Shown here piece after piece: positions 46,581-57,355 of a DNA stretch of 64,000 nt; position 1 is the stretch's first letter; each line of letters opens with the position of its first letter. The position numbers and the translations under genes are program-made. The notes below the pieces were generated by a model, which made no database searches, had not been told where the DNA came from, and saw only the letters and a list, made by a program, of their open reading frames with translations. Source of the DNA: Microcoleus vaginatus WJT46-NPBG5 (GTDB taxonomy: Bacteria; Cyanobacteriota; Cyanobacteriia; Cyanobacteriales; Oscillatoriaceae); NCBI GenBank assembly GCA_019359355.1, contig JAHHHM010000016.1, forward strand, positions 1-64,000, given 5' to 3'.

Positions 46581-48449
46581 CTATTTGAGCGCTTCTTGAA
46601 TCGTCTTGTTTAAGATGATTCGTCCTGGGGTTGTTTTGATGTATTGGCTGATGATGTTGCCGGTTGCGTCTTCCCGCGTTCGACGGTATTTATAGAGTTT
46701 CGTTACCATACCGTCTGGAGATTTTTCTACTTTGGGGCTGTTATCCGGCTCATCTGTTTCTACGGTTCCATCAAAGCGCACCCAAACATAAGCGTGGAGG
46801 TCGATTTGTTTTTGTTCGTAGGCGATGATCGCGTCGTCTAAGTTCGCAAAGTAGCGACCGGCTCCTTTTTGCTGATCGTGGCTTTCGGCGGTTAGGTAGT
46901 AGCAGCCTAACACCATGTCTTGGCTGGGCGTCACGATGGGCCGTCCGGTTGCCGGTGACATGATATTGTTGGATGCCAGCATCAGTAACCGCGCTTCTGC
47001 CTGAGATTCTAAGGATAAGGGGACGTGAACGGCCATTTGGTCACCGTCAAAGTCGGCGTTGAAGGCAGGACAAACGAGGGGATGCAGCTGGATGGCGCGT
47101 CCTTCCACCAGGATCGGTTCAAAGGCTTGAATCCCTAGCCGGTGCAAGGTGGGTGCCCGGTTGAGCATGACTGGGTGCCCTTCGATGACTTCTTCTAGCA
47201 CGTCCCATACGCTGGGATCGTTACGCTGGATAAGTTTTTTGGCGGCTTTAATGTTGTTGACTAGTCCCTGACGAATCAGCCGGTGAATTACGAAGGGTTG
47301 GAATAGCTCGATGGCCATTTCGCGGGGTAAGCCGCACTGGTGGATTTTGAGTTTTGGCCCAACGACGATAACGGAACGTCCGGAGTAGTCAACTCGCTTA
47401 CCTAACAGGTTTTGGCGGAACCGGCCTTGTTTACCTTCGATGATGTCTGAAAGGGATTTAAGGGGCCGGTTGTTAGCTCCTACCACGGTCCGTCCCCGAC
47501 GTCCGTTGTCGATGAGGGCGTCAACGGCTTCTTGCAGCATCCGCTTTTCGTTACGGATGATGATTTCTGGGGCAAGGATTTCTTGCAGTCGGGCCAGCCG
47601 GTTGTTGCGGTTGATGACACGCCGGTAGAGGTCGTTCAGGTCGGAGGTGGCAAAACGTCCGCCATCAAGTTGCACCATCGGACGCAGATCCGGCGGAATC
47701 ACAGGAATTACGGACAGCACCATCCAATCGGGTTGGGAGCCGGTGGCGATGAAGTTGTCAATTACGCGCAGGCGCTTGATCAGTTTGGCGCGTTTTTGTC
47801 CTTTGGCATTGGCAATTTCTTCGCGCAGCTGTTCAGCTTCTTTTTCCAGCTCGATGTCTTGCAGCAGGCGTTGCAGTGCTTCCGCGCCAATGCCGACTTC
47901 GATGTTGGCAAGTTGAGAATCTTCGCTATAAAGCTGATCCTCAATTTCCATCCACTGATCTTCTGTTAGTAGCTGTTTGTATTGGAGGTTGTCGGCGTTG
48001 CCGGGGGAGAGAACGACGTAGGCGTTGAAATAGACGATTTGTTCGACATCCCGTAGTGGCATATCCAAAAGGATGGCCATGTAGCTGGGGATGCCTTTGA
48101 GATACCAAACGTGGGCGACGGGCGCGGCTAATTTGATATAGCCCATGCGATGCCGGCGCACTCTCGATTCGGTGACTTCTACGCCACATCTCTCACATAC
48201 AATACCTCTGTGACGAACCCGTTTGTATTTCCCGCAATGACATTCCCAATCTTTTGCCGGCCCGAAAATTCGCTCGCAAAATAAGCCATCCATTTCAGGC
48301 TTTAATGTCCTGTAATTTATGGTTTCTGGCTTCGTCACTTCGCCCACGACTTGACCATTAGGCAGGGTTCTTTCCCCCCACTGCCGAATTCTTTCTGGGG
48401 ACGCTAAACCAATTTTGACGTAGTCAAATCTTTGTTCAAGCTTTGCCAT
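46581..48449 (-). CDS. rpoC1: RNA polymerase gamma subunit (RpoC1, N-terminal part of beta')
   Basis: The 622-residue RpoC1 is the usual size for cyanobacteria. It has the N-terminal zinc ribbon ([20 protein letters not shown], about residues 70-90) and the catalytic Mg-binding loop [12 protein letters not shown] (about 460). A GGGAG site precedes the ATG by about 10 nt. rpoC2 follows. Upstream, the usual close link to rpoB is broken by an HNH endonuclease gene and a hairpin, so rpoC1 may need its own promoter between 48450 and 49216. Confidence 0.98.
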   Translation of the reverse strand: MAKLEQRFDYVKIGLASPERIRQWGERTLPNGQVVGEVTKPETINYRTLKPEMDGLFCERIFGPAKDWECHCGKYKRVRHRGIVCERCGVEVTESRVRRHRMGYIKLAAPVAHVWYLKGIPSYMAILLDMPLRDVEQIVYFNAYVVLSPGNADNLQYKQLLTEDQWMEIEDQLYSEDSQLANIEVGIGAEALQRLLQDIELEKEAEQLREEIANAKGQKRAKLIKRLRVIDNFIATGSQPDWMVLSVIPVIPPDLRPMVQLDGGRFATSDLNDLYRRVINRNNRLARLQEILAPEIIIRNEKRMLQEAVDALIDNGRRGRTVVGANNRPLKSLSDIIEGKQGRFRQNLLGKRVDYSGRSVIVVGPKLKIHQCGLPREMAIELFQPFVIHRLIRQGLVNNIKAAKKLIQRNDPSVWDVLEEVIEGHPVMLNRAPTLHRLGIQAFEPILVEGRAIQLHPLVCPAFNADFDGDQMAVHVPLSLESQAEARLLMLASNNIMSPATGRPIVTPSQDMVLGCYYLTAESHDQQKGAGRYFANLDDAIIAYEQKQIDLHAYVWVRFDGTVETDEPDNSPKVEKSPDGMVTKLYKYRRTREDATGNIISQYIKTTPGRIILNKTIQEALK

Positions 48450-48570
48450 TTATCTTTATCTCCCTTCAATGTGCTTCCAAGTTTTACCAGGTATCATCAG
48501 TCGCGCTTCAGTTATCAGCTTTCTTAGCTGGTCGCTAACAAAAGGGGAGCTGACGGTATTCTTAATAAAG

Positions 48571-49064
48571 TTAAACTTCTTTATAGGTCACTCCGTTTTT
48601 AATGTCGTCAATGACACTTCGAGACACTCCAAAATCGCGAGCCATATCGGGAAGACGAGCGCAATTCCTGAGACGACTCCGCACAGCTTGAACTTGTTGG
48701 AATATTTGAGCTGAATTTCCCAAAGTTGGTCAATACTCAATTTGCTGCTACCGGCAATGGTTTGACTGCGAGAGGTTTTGCGGTTTCGCTCTATCATTTG
48801 CAAGCTATTTTTAGGGGCGGTTCCTGGTACTAAATGGTCGGAGTTAATACAGCTTGGATTATCACAAGTGTGACAAGCTAAATAACCCGATTCTAAGAAT
48901 CCTGGGATTTTGGATTCGAGAACTAATCGATGACCGAATACCGATTTGCCATTCATCCATTTGCGCCCGTAACCGTTTCCCCGCTTATTGCCTTGCCATT
49001 TTATACAACCGGCTGCCCTCATTAAACCGGCAAGTCTAGGGGGAACTGTGACAAAATGAGACAT
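48571..49064 (-). CDS. HNH endonuclease with frameshifted C-terminus, between rpoB and rpoC1
   Basis: From ATG 49064 (MSHFVTVPPRLAGLM; a TTG at 49070 is an alternative) the protein has an HNH_3-type nuclease domain: GHRLVLE and HTCDNPSCINSDHLVPGT with the His, Cys and Asn positions of free-standing homing endonucleases. In the annotated frame it ends at 48588 with a non-homologous hydrophobic text (about the last 38 residues). The neighbouring frame from about 48705 down to a TAA at 48573-48571 instead reads LPDMARDFGVSRSVIDDIKNG, a helix-turn-helix of the kind that closes such nucleases. One indel around 48690-48712 explains this. The gene is therefore probably recently inactivated or altered. 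Confidence 0.75.
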
Positions 49065-49158
49065 GATCAACGTGAGATTTAAACAGATTACGTTGGTTTG
49101 AATCTCGCGGTGTTAATCGCACCTGCGAGATAATTCATTGTCTCATTGGTTAGCGCTT

Positions 49159-49205
49159 CATCGGTCAGCAGTCAGCCGTCAAAAAAAACAGACTGCTGAC
49201 CGATG
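49159..49205 (-). terminator. Strong hairpin directly after rpoB
   Basis: Arms 49159-49173 and 49191-49205 form a perfect 15-bp stem with a 17-nt loop, starting 12 bp after the rpoB stop. It would hinder read-through from rpoB into the HNH gene and rpoC1. Confidence 0.7.
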
Positions 49206-49216
49206 GCTGCTGACAA

Positions 49217-52200
49217 CTATTCGTCTGCTTCGTCAAACGCTTCCCGCGAAACTGACTCGTAAGTCGGTCTTGAAGGAGCGCGGCGGGTGGACACATCCGC
49301 CATCAGATCGACCTCCACATCGCGTGAGGTGCCGTCCTCCTTGGTTTCCACCTTGTGCACTGCAATATCCAAGCACAGGGATTGCAACTCGCGCATCAGC
49401 ACTTTGAAAGATTCTGGCGTTCCCGGACGGGGGATAGCCTTGCCTTTAACGATCGCATTGAGCGCTTCGTTACGACCTTGCATATCGTCTGATTTCACCG
49501 TCAGCAATTCTTGCAAGGTGTAGGCTGCGCCAAAGGCCTCCAGCGCCCACACTTCCATTTCTCCGAAACGCTGGCCGCCTTGCTGCGCCTTGCCACCAAG
49601 AGGCTGTTGCGTCACCAGAGAGTAAGGGCCGGTGGAACGGGCGTGGATCTTATCATCCACCAAGTGAACCAGCTTCAGCATATAGGCTTTGCCCACGGTG
49701 ATCGGCCTGTCAAAGGGTTCGCCAGTGCGTCCGTCCATGACGGTAATCTTACCGGCATTGTCCGGGTTAAATAACCAATCTTTGCCGGTTTTCTCACGAG
49801 CTTGCTGCAACTTGTAATGCACGGTTTCCCGCGATTTTTCCGATCCGTGCATTTCATCAAACGGCACGATTTTAAACCGCGCGTTCAAATTTTCGCCGGC
49901 CCAACCCAGCAGGCACTCGAAAATTTGGCCTACATTCATCCGTGACGGTACACCCAGGGGGTTGAGGACGATATCAACGGGCTTGCCATCGGGCAGATAG
50001 GGCATATCCTCAGCCGGCAGAATTCGGGAAATAATCCCCTTATTGCCGTGCCGGCCTGCCATCTTGTCACCCACTTGAATCTTCCGTTTTTGGGCCACAT
50101 AGACGCGCACGACCATATTTGCGCCCGGAGGCAGCTCATCGCCTTGTTCGCGAGTGAACACCCGCACATCAACGACGCGGCCTTTTTCTCCATTAGGCAC
50201 CCGCAGGGAATTGTCACGCACGTCGCGAGCTTTTTCCCCGAAAATTGCCCGCAGCAGCTTTTCTTCAGGCGGTTGGTCGGATTCGCCCTTCGGCGTCACC
50301 TTACCCACCAGAATATCGCCCGACTCGACCCACGCCCCGATCCGGATGATGCCGCCCTCATCTAGCTGGCGCAGTGCATCTTCCCCGACGTTGGGAATTT
50401 CTCGCGTGATTTCCTCTGGACCGAGTTTAGTTTGCCGTGCCTCAATTTCATATTTTTCAATGTGAATTGAGGTGTAGACATCGTCGATGACGAGGCGTTC
50501 GCTAATCAGGATCGCGTCTTCATAGTTGTAGCCTTCCCAGGGCATATAAGCCACTAGGATGTTTTGGCCCAGGGCGATTTCTCCGCCTTCTGTGGCCGAA
50601 CCATCTGCTAGCACTTGGCCGGCAACGACCTCATCGCCTTCAAACACCAGGGGGCGCTGATTGAGACAGGTATCCTGGTTGGAACGCTGGTACTTCTGAA
50701 GCTGGTATTCAAGTTCTTTCGGCTCAGGGGAGGGCCGGCTTGTCGCCCCGTCTGACTGATTGCTGTGCCCGTTTGCTGGCGTTGGTTTTACCCGGATGCG
50801 CTCTGCATCCACATAGGTCACTACCCCATCCGTGCGCGACACGATTACCATCCCAGAGTCCCGCGCTGCTTGCGCTTCCAGGCCGGTTCCCACTAGGGGC
50901 CGCTCTGGTTGCAGCAGGGGCACTGCTTGCCGCTGCATATTAGACCCCATGAGGGCGCGGTTAGCATCGTCATGCTCCAAGAAAGGAATCAGGGAGGTGG
51001 CCACCGAGATAATCTGCACCGGCGACACGGCGACGTAGTCTACTTGGTCGGGTGTGGTGGTGGTAAAGTCTTGCCGGTAGCGCACCGGCACCGTTTCACC
51101 CTGGATGTAGCCATTTTCATCGACCGTAATATCCCCCGGTGCGACTCTGAGGTCATCTTCCTCATCTGCCGTCATGAACTGGGGAGGCCGATCCCGCAAC
51201 ACCCGGCCATTTTCCACTGGGTAGAAGGGGGTGGCGATAAACCCGTAGGCGTTCACCCGTGCGTGAGTGGCCAAGGAGCCGATTAAACCGGCATTTGGCC
51301 CTTCAGGCGTTTCGATGGGGCAGATGCGCCCGTAGTGGGAGGGGTGGATGTCTCGCACCGCAAAGCCGGCCCGTTCCCGCGTCAGACCGCCTGGGCCAAG
51401 GGCTGATAGCCGGCGCTTGTGGGTCAGTTCCGCCAGGGGATTGGTTTGATCCATGAACTGGGACAACTGGGACGACCCGAAGAATTCTTTGATCGCCGCG
51501 ACTAGAGGTTTGGGGTTGACGAGGGATGCTGGAGTCAGGGCGTCGGCGTCTGATACGGTCATCCGTTCCCGGATAATGCGTTCAAGCCGATTCAACCCAA
51601 CCCGCACTTGGTTTTGCAGCAACTCACCCACACTGCGGACGCGTCGGTTGCCCAAGTGGTCGATGTCGTCTGTTTGCCCGATGTCGAATTCCAAGTTAAT
51701 TAGGTAGTCAACCGCCGCCAAAATGTCTTGGGGGGTGAGCACCCGCATGGTATCTGGCACGTTGAGCCGCAGCTTTTTGTTGAGCTTGTACCGGCCCACA
51801 CGACCGAGATCGTAGCGTTTGGGGTCGAAGAAGCGAGAGTCAAGCAGCTGCTGGCCCCCTGAAACGGTGGGGGGTTCACCCGGACGCAGTTTGCGGTAAA
51901 GCTCCATCAGGGCTTCTTCTTCGCTGAACTGCCCTTCTTTTTCGATGGTTTTTTGGAAGTATTCCGGGTGGCGCAGGGCGTCGTAAATTTCGTTGTCAGT
52001 CAGTCCCAAAGCTTTTAGCAGCACTTGGGCGCTCAGTTTGCGGGTTTTGTCAATCCGCACCCAAACTAGGTCGTTTTTGTCGGTTTCAAATTTCAGCCAT
52101 GCGCCCCGGTTGGGAATGAGGCTGGCGTTATAGGTACGACGTCCGTTTTTGTCGGTGTCGGATTTGTAGTAGACTCCGGGAGAGCGGACGATTTGGTTAA

Positions 52201-52570
52201 CAATGACTCGTTCGGCACCGTTGATGATGAAGGTGCCTCGGTCTGTCATCAGGGGCAGGTCGCCGATGAAGACTTCTTGTTCTTTGATTTCGCCGGTTTC
52301 TTTGTTGATGAGGCGGGTGGGCACATACATCTGAACGGCGTAGGTGCTGTCCCTGCGTTTGGCTTCGTCAACGTCGTATTTAGGGCGCTTGAGTTTGTAG
52401 TCTTTGCCCAGGAAATGCAGTTCTAGCTTGCCGGTGTAGTCTGTGATCGGCGAGAAGCTATTGAGTTCTTCAATAAGTCCCTCTTCCAGAAACCAGCGGA
52501 AGCTAGAGCGCTGGATTTCCACGAGGTCTGGCAGGACGAAGGCTGGTGCGGTGGGAGTCTGAGTAGTCAT
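49217..52570 (-). CDS. rpoB: RNA polymerase beta subunit (RpoB)
   Basis: The 1117-residue beta subunit, starting [20 protein letters not shown]. Clear landmarks are the rifampicin region [44 protein letters not shown], and the C-terminal [17 protein letters not shown] and [21 protein letters not shown]. Length and order agree with cyanobacterial RpoB. An AGGAGA site precedes the ATG. It is followed, after a hairpin, by the HNH gene and not, as usual, directly by rpoC1. Confidence 0.99.
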   Translation of the reverse strand: MTTQTPTAPAFVLPDLVEIQRSSFRWFLEEGLIEELNSFSPITDYTGKLELHFLGKDYKLKRPKYDVDEAKRRDSTYAVQMYVPTRLINKETGEIKEQEVFIGDLPLMTDRGTFIINGAERVIVNQIVRSPGVYYKSDTDKNGRRTYNASLIPNRGAWLKFETDKNDLVWVRIDKTRKLSAQVLLKALGLTDNEIYDALRHPEYFQKTIEKEGQFSEEEALMELYRKLRPGEPPTVSGGQQLLDSRFFDPKRYDLGRVGRYKLNKKLRLNVPDTMRVLTPQDILAAVDYLINLEFDIGQTDDIDHLGNRRVRSVGELLQNQVRVGLNRLERIIRERMTVSDADALTPASLVNPKPLVAAIKEFFGSSQLSQFMDQTNPLAELTHKRRLSALGPGGLTRERAGFAVRDIHPSHYGRICPIETPEGPNAGLIGSLATHARVNAYGFIATPFYPVENGRVLRDRPPQFMTADEEDDLRVAPGDITVDENGYIQGETVPVRYRQDFTTTTPDQVDYVAVSPVQIISVATSLIPFLEHDDANRALMGSNMQRQAVPLLQPERPLVGTGLEAQAARDSGMVIVSRTDGVVTYVDAERIRVKPTPANGHSNQSDGATSRPSPEPKELEYQLQKYQRSNQDTCLNQRPLVFEGDEVVAGQVLADGSATEGGEIALGQNILVAYMPWEGYNYEDAILISERLVIDDVYTSIHIEKYEIEARQTKLGPEEITREIPNVGEDALRQLDEGGIIRIGAWVESGDILVGKVTPKGESDQPPEEKLLRAIFGEKARDVRDNSLRVPNGEKGRVVDVRVFTREQGDELPPGANMVVRVYVAQKRKIQVGDKMAGRHGNKGIISRILPAEDMPYLPDGKPVDIVLNPLGVPSRMNVGQIFECLLGWAGENLNARFKIVPFDEMHGSEKSRETVHYKLQQAREKTGKDWLFNPDNAGKITVMDGRTGEPFDRPITVGKAYMLKLVHLVDDKIHARSTGPYSLVTQQPLGGKAQQGGQRFGEMEVWALEAFGAAYTLQELLTVKSDDMQGRNEALNAIVKGKAIPRPGTPESFKVLMRELQSLCLDIAVHKVETKEDGTSRDVEVDLMADVSTRRAPSRPTYESVSREAFDEADE

Positions 52571-53097
52571 GCGTCTCCTAGGATCGGGTTAGCGAGATCG
52601 CGAACCCCGTACTTTACATTATTTACACAATTATGTCAACTAACTCCCATCTGGGAGTCTGAGTTGAAAAGCGCCGAATAGCAGATTCCAGACGCGCCCT
52701 AGTGCGTCAAGACAGAGATGGTTTTGGCAGGGATTTCTGGGATTTTTCAATCTCTGGAGGCTGATTATTTGGCTTTAACGACGTTTATTAGAAAGCTTCA
52801 AGGTGAAAAGTCAAACAAGGATAAATCAATCGCACAAGCAGAAATAGATGTGCTTGGCACTTTTGTATAGGGTTGACTTGCTGCCTCCCCCTGACTCACT
52901 TTTCACGCTTTACGATGTGGGGGAGTTCGAGGTTTGCAAGTATTGACCGTGCAGACTGAGCGTACCAATTTATTCATTCCATTTCTCCCTCCTATACATT
53001 ATGGCGCAAGCTTGCTGCATTTGTGGGGCAAAGTAACCATCTAGGTCTGTTGCCACAGCAAAAGGATACGGGAGTTTTCGGCCCAACCTTTTGCCTT
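52571..53097. other. Spacer between tatD and rpoB
   Basis: These 527 bp should contain the rpoB promoter (minus strand). A 50-codon plus-strand frame at 52718-52870 is noted separately. The word around 52880-52915 (TCCCCCTGACTCACTTTTCACGC) resembles cyanobacterial intergenic filler. Confidence 0.5.
52718..52870 (+). CDS. Possible 50-residue small protein
   Basis: An ATG-started frame MVLAGISGIFQSLEADYLAL to VLGTFV with helical, protein-like composition (SLEADYLALTTFIRKLQ). There is no strong ribosome binding site and no known family. It could be a real small gene, the remnant of one, or chance. Confidence 0.25.
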   Translation: MVLAGISGIFQSLEADYLALTTFIRKLQGEKSNKDKSIAQAEIDVLGTFV

Positions 53098-53895
53098 CTA
53101 TGCCAGCACCGGCAGCGCGACTGAAAGACCAAACAAATTGCACGCATTCTCAGTTGTTTGTGCCGCTAGGGTTTCTAGGGAAATATTCCTGATTTGGGCC
53201 ACTTGTTCGGCGACATAGCGCACATAAGCCGGTTCGTTGCGTTTGCCCCGCTTGGGAACTGGGGCTAGGAACGGACAATCGGTTTCGATTAACAGGCGAT
53301 CTCCCGGAACCATTGCAGCGGATGCGTGAATTTGAGTGGCATTTTTAAAGGTGACAATGCCGCTAAAGCTAATATAGAAGCCCAAATCTAAAAACCATTG
53401 GGTTTCTTCGGGGGTTCCCCCCCAGCAGTGCATCACCCCACGCACCGAACCTTGGCGATCTGTGAAATCTTGCAGCAACTTCGCCATCGCTTCTGCCGCG
53501 TCTCGACAGTGAATAATCACCGGCAACTGCAACTGCTGGGCGATGGTTAGCTGCGCCTCAAACGCTGTTCGTTGCAGATCGTGATTGTCTGCTTTATAAA
53601 AGTCTAAGCCGGTTTCCCCAATGGCCACGACTCTGGGATCGGAACTTGCCAACTCCAGAATTTCGGTTTGGGTTGCCGGCGTCCACTTGTAAGCGTCGAG
53701 GGGGTGGAGGCCAACGGCAAAGGCCAGTTCCGGGAAACGGTTGGCCAGTTCTTGAATGCCGGCAAACTCAGCCGGTTCGACACAGGAATGGATCAGGCGG
53801 ACAACGCCTGCCTCCCTCCACCGTCCAGCTGCGGCCTCCAAATCGGGCTGAAAGAGGTCAAAGTTGATATGGACGTGGGTATCGATCAACTGCAT
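53098..53895 (-). CDS. tatD: TatD-family metal-dependent hydrolase
   Basis: From ATG 53895 ([13 protein letters not shown]) the protein has 265 residues. Metal ligands are visible: His7-x-His9, Glu in GETGLDFYK, His in PVIIHCRDA, His in VMHCWGG, and Asp in [10 protein letters not shown]. TatD proteins are 3'-5' DNases/hydrolases. A longer frame to 53991 adds 32 residues over a hairpin and is rejected. The gene lies between rpsT and rpoB, a conserved cyanobacterial arrangement. Confidence 0.94.
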   Translation of the reverse strand: MQLIDTHVHINFDLFQPDLEAAAGRWREAGVVRLIHSCVEPAEFAGIQELANRFPELAFAVGLHPLDAYKWTPATQTEILELASSDPRVVAIGETGLDFYKADNHDLQRTAFEAQLTIAQQLQLPVIIHCRDAAEAMAKLLQDFTDRQGSVRGVMHCWGGTPEETQWFLDLGFYISFSGIVTFKNATQIHASAAMVPGDRLLIETDCPFLAPVPKRGKRNEPAYVRYVAEQVAQIRNISLETLAAQTTENACNLFGLSVALPVLA

Positions 53896-53929
53896 GAGCG
53901 AAAAGACGAAAAGGGGGAAAAGACAAAAT

Positions 53930-53981
53930 TGAGAAGCGAGAGACCGGGGAAGAATTCTCACTTCCCGCGTCTCACTTCTCA
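53930..53981 (-). terminator. Hairpin between rpsT and tatD
   Basis: An imperfect long stem: 53930-53944 with about 53968-53981, closed by GGGAAG/CTTCCC around an 8-nt loop. It lies 25 bp after rpsT and 35 bp before the tatD start, fit to end the rpsT transcript or to regulate read-through. Confidence 0.6.
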
Positions 53982-54006
53982 CTTTGAACACTGATTAGAG
54001 GGTCGC

Positions 54007-54339
54007 CTAGGAGGCTTGGACTGCCTCTGCCGAGGTGCCGGCAGACTGCTGGCTTTGCGTGTGTTGCTTGAGAACTCTCGCTAAGCGGGATTTTTTCCGC
54101 GCCCCATTATTGGGATGCAAAACACCTTTTTTCACCGCTTTGTCAATTTTGCTGTAAGTATCTGCCATGCGAGTTTGCACTTGTTGCATCAACTCTGGAG
54201 TCGGATTGGCAGCGTACTCATCCACAGATGCAAAATACTTCTTGATCAGCGTTTTGACCGCTGAGGTGTAGGATTTGTTGCGTAGCCGATTGCGTTCGGC
54301 AATTTTGACGCGTTTAACGGCAGACTTAATATTGGCCAC
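54007..54339 (-). CDS. rpsT: 30S ribosomal protein S20
   Basis: Ribosomal protein S20 binds 16S rRNA early in 30S assembly. The chosen start is a GTG at 54339 ([21 protein letters not shown]), with AGGA 6 nt upstream, giving 110 residues, near the family norm. A frame to 54468 would add 43 residues with no S20 character. The family signature KSAVKRVK...[11 protein letters not shown] and [17 protein letters not shown] is clear. GTG starts are unusual for ribosomal proteins but the ribosome binding site decides. Confidence 0.95.
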   Translation of the reverse strand: MANIKSAVKRVKIAERNRLRNKSYTSAVKTLIKKYFASVDEYAANPTPELMQQVQTRMADTYSKIDKAVKKGVLHPNNGARKKSRLARVLKQHTQSQQSAGTSAEAVQAS

Positions 54340-54705
54340 AGTCGATCCTGAAACAGCTCTATTAGTGCACGAACATTTTAACTCTGGACAAACTACTATA
54401 ACATCAACTCGGACAAGATCGCGCACCAGGCGGAAAATCCGAGTTAAGCTTATAGAAACAACGAGCAAAGGTTTGTCTGGGATCGGAAGGACACTCAGCC
54501 GGCATCAGTTATGTTTGGCCCTCAACTTCGGGCGGGGGTCAGTCAGGGCGGTAAGCTTCACTAACTTATTGGGACGCAAACCAGCCATACAGCGGTCTTT
54601 GGGCAAACAACTGACCGCCGAACATCTGACAGCTAGCTGAAAGTTCATTCACGATGTTAGACCAATCGTTCTCACGGGTAAGTCCTAGATTGGCATTCCT
54701 ACTCC
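54340..54705. promoter_or_regulatory. Divergent control region of rpsT and hisD
   Basis: A 366-bp gap between the two gene starts. It must hold both promoters. A GC-rich segment with GGGCGGGGGTCAGTCAGGGCGG (about 54530-54552) stands out, possibly part of an rpsT leader that autoregulates S20. No gene is seen. Confidence 0.5.
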
Positions 54706-56052
54706 ATGCTGCGAATCATTACTCAGCGGGCTGAGGCAGAGGCTGAACTGCGGCGGATCTGCGATCGCACCCATGACGACGCTGTCGTTCATAAAGAGGC
54801 AACGGTTCGGGAAGTGCTCCAAGCCGTGAAGCGTCAAGGCGATCGAGCTATCCTGCATTACACAGAAGAATTTGATGGGCAAACGCTCAATGCTGAGCAG
54901 CTGCGTGTCAGCGGCTCAGAATTAGATGCAGCCTATCAACAAGTCTCGAAAGAGTTATTACAAGCGATACGGTTAGCCGCAAGACAGATCGAAGCGTTTC
55001 ACCGGCAGCGCGTCCCTAAATCTTGGGTGAAGTTTGGCGAGGATGAAATCGTCCTCGGCAAGCGATATACCCCCGTCGATAAAGCTGGACTGTATATCCC
55101 TGGGGGCAGGGCCGCCTACCCCAGTACGGTGTTGATGAATGCCATCCCAGCAAAAGTGGCCGGTGTGCCCCGCATTATTATGTGTACGCCACCGGGTTCA
55201 GAGAAAACGATCAACTCAGCGGTGCTCGTAGCGGCCCAGGAAGCCGGCGTCCACGAAATTTATCGGGTGGGCGGCGCTCAGGCCATTGCTGCCTTGGCTT
55301 ATGGCACTGAAACGATTCCGAATGTAGATGTGATCACCGGCCCTGGTAACATCTACGTGACGTTGGCCAAAAAGCTAGTTTACGGCACCGTAGGAATTGA
55401 CTCCTTAGCTGGGCCATCAGAAGTGCTGGTCATTGCTGATGGGGCGGCAAATCCGGTACACGTCGCAGCCGACTTATTGGCCCAAGCAGAACACGACCCA
55501 ATGGCGGCGGCGATCTTACTGACAACCGATTCTCAACTGGCAAGGCAAGTTGTGGCGGAAGTCGAACGGCAACTGGCAGAACACCCCCGTCGCACTCTGA
55601 CGGAAAAAGCAATCGCCCATTATGGCTTGGTGGTGATTGTGGAGTCGCTAACCGTGGCGGCAGAACTCTCTAACGAGTTTGCTCCCGAACACTTAGAGCT
55701 AGAAGTTGCCGATCCTTGGGCACTGCTAGAGTCCATTCGCCATGCTGGGGCGATTTTCTTGGGGAATTCGACGCCGGAAGCGGTGGGAGATTATCTTGCC
55801 GGTCCCAACCACACGTTGCCGACTTCAGGGGCGGCACGTTATGCCTCAGCGCTGGGGGTGGAAACATTTATGAAACATTCCAGCCTGATTCAGTATTCAC
55901 CGGCAGCCTTGCAAAAGGTAGCGAGTGCCGTCCAGCTATTAGCCAATGCTGAAGGGCTTCCCTCTCACGCCGACTCGGTGCGACTGAGAACCCAAAACAA
56001 GGATGGAACTTGGGAGTTAGGAGACGGGGATCGGACGCAGGATGAAGAATGA
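54706..56052 (+). CDS. hisD: Histidinol dehydrogenase
   Basis: HisD oxidises L-histidinol to L-histidine in two NAD-dependent steps. The protein (448 residues, slightly longer than usual because of a polar tail ending GDGDRTQDEE) shows the family hallmarks: YIPGGRAAYPSTVLM, GGAQAIAALAYGTE, DVITGPGNIYVTLAK, GIDSLAGPSEVLV, AQAEHDPMA (zinc ligands Gln and His), EFAPEHLEL and GPNHTLPTSGAARY. It is divergent from rpsT, the standard cyanobacterial layout. Confidence 0.97.
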   Translation: MLRIITQRAEAEAELRRICDRTHDDAVVHKEATVREVLQAVKRQGDRAILHYTEEFDGQTLNAEQLRVSGSELDAAYQQVSKELLQAIRLAARQIEAFHRQRVPKSWVKFGEDEIVLGKRYTPVDKAGLYIPGGRAAYPSTVLMNAIPAKVAGVPRIIMCTPPGSEKTINSAVLVAAQEAGVHEIYRVGGAQAIAALAYGTETIPNVDVITGPGNIYVTLAKKLVYGTVGIDSLAGPSEVLVIADGAANPVHVAADLLAQAEHDPMAAAILLTTDSQLARQVVAEVERQLAEHPRRTLTEKAIAHYGLVVIVESLTVAAELSNEFAPEHLELEVADPWALLESIRHAGAIFLGNSTPEAVGDYLAGPNHTLPTSGAARYASALGVETFMKHSSLIQYSPAALQKVASAVQLLANAEGLPSHADSVRLRTQNKDGTWELGDGDRTQDEE

Positions 56053-56508
56053 AGCATGACGAGTAGGATGGAAAATTAGAGGGGAAAAGGAATCAGCACT
56101 TTTTCTCCTCACATCTTGCACCCGTCTCCCCAACCGCTAGGGAGTCTAATCCTTCGCTAATTGCGAAAGTATTCCTTAAGAGAATTAAATCTTTCATGGA
56201 TCGCAAGTTCAGTCGATTTTAATCGGCTTTTGCGATGACAGGGGGGCAGTGAGAAGGGTGCAAGATGTCGGGTTTTATTTCTCACTTTATGGCTTAAATT
56301 TCACATTATTGAGAAAGTGCAGGAGATGTTGAATCTGCCGGCGCAAAAAATTTAACACCAAAATGCCGCTAAACTGATTGTGGTAATAAGTCTCCCAATA
56401 TCCTCTACTCAGGTTAACGAGCAGAGCTAACACGGCTGCGCTACATCTGAAATGAGGTTTGGGTAAAATACAGGCTGCAATCATTTCACTTTTCAGGAGA
56501 TTTGAGCA
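56053..56508. other. Spacer between hisD and usp genes
   Basis: A probable hisD terminator is at about 56079-56110 (10-bp stem with one wobble pair, then TC-rich). A second inverted repeat AGTGAGAA/TTCTCACT spans about 56248-56286. No gene is seen. Confidence 0.45.
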
Positions 56509-56928
56509 GTGCTCAAGACAATTTTGGTGGCCCTTGATAGTTCAGACTTATCAGAGCAAGTTATTCAGACGCTACAGGAACTCCAACTCCAGCCGGCAAC
56601 CAAAATCATCCTCAGCAATGTCCTACCTCCGCGAAGCACTGACTTAGAAATCGCCCCAGATCGGCCAGGATTTGCAGAGGAACCCTACCGGCAAGTTGAA
56701 AAACAGCTACAAGTTTATCAAGCTGAGTTACCTTGCCAGAGTGAATTAGAAATTGTCACCGGCGATCCAGCCGAAGAAATTATCCGTTTGGCAAATATTT
56801 ACCAAGCCGACCTGATTGTACTCGGTAGCCGGGGGCTAACCGGCATGAATCGGATTTTGCAAGGATCAGTCAGCAGCCAGGTTGTTGCGGATGCACCCTG
56901 TTCGGTTCTCGTCGTCAAGCCAAGATAG
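56509..56928 (+). CDS. Universal stress protein (UspA family)
   Basis: A 139-residue single Usp domain: ILVALDSSDLSEQVI at the start and the ATP-binding signature GSRGLTGMNRILQGSVS (G-2x-G-9x-GS) near 112-128, ending CSVLVVKPR. The start is a GTG with AGGAG 8 nt before it. Probably an ATP-binding stress-responsive protein; precise role unknown. Confidence 0.92.
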   Translation: MLKTILVALDSSDLSEQVIQTLQELQLQPATKIILSNVLPPRSTDLEIAPDRPGFAEEPYRQVEKQLQVYQAELPCQSELEIVTGDPAEEIIRLANIYQADLIVLGSRGLTGMNRILQGSVSSQVVADAPCSVLVVKPR

Positions 56929-56995
56929 CCAGCAGTTTTTAAAGGGGCAAGTAAACGGGTAATATGTATTTGCTTTTACCGTTTACCTTTTTGCC

Positions 56996-57301
56996 ATGTC
57001 CCCCGAAACCAATCCAGAAACTCAAACAACCACCGGCGCTGATGCGATTGATGTAGCGATCGCAAAGGGAACTGATTTTGATGGCTCTCCGATTCCTGCT
57101 GCCAAACTAGAACTGTATCACAAAGTCATGGGACTGGAAGCCGGCCGGCAGCGCAGTGGTGTGTCTAATACCATGCGTTCCAGAATTGTGCGGATTGGCG
57201 CGAAGCACATTTCTCAGGAAGAACTCAACAAAATGCTCGCTGATGCCGATTTCGCACCGCTTAAAGAGAAAGAAATCGCTTTTTATTACGGCGCTAAGTA
57301 G
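56996..57301 (+). CDS. DUF4090 family protein
   Basis: A 101-residue cyanobacterial protein of DUF4090: GADAIDVAIAKGTDFDGSP, LEAGRQRSGVSNTMRSRIV and ADFAPLKEKEIAFYYG are highly typical. No membrane segment or catalytic motif. Function unknown; conserved across cyanobacteria. It lies 67 bp after the usp gene on the same strand and may share its transcript. Confidence 0.88.
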   Translation: MSPETNPETQTTTGADAIDVAIAKGTDFDGSPIPAAKLELYHKVMGLEAGRQRSGVSNTMRSRIVRIGAKHISQEELNKMLADADFAPLKEKEIAFYYGAK

Positions 57302-57355
57302 GAAAAATCATGAGGCCGGCATCTTTCTTGCCGGTTTCACAAAATTAATTCAACA

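Noticed and set aside
54340-54468. 43-residue N-terminal extension of ribosomal protein S20
   Set aside because: The extension has no S20 similarity, and a GTG with a well-placed AGGA site marks the normal start.
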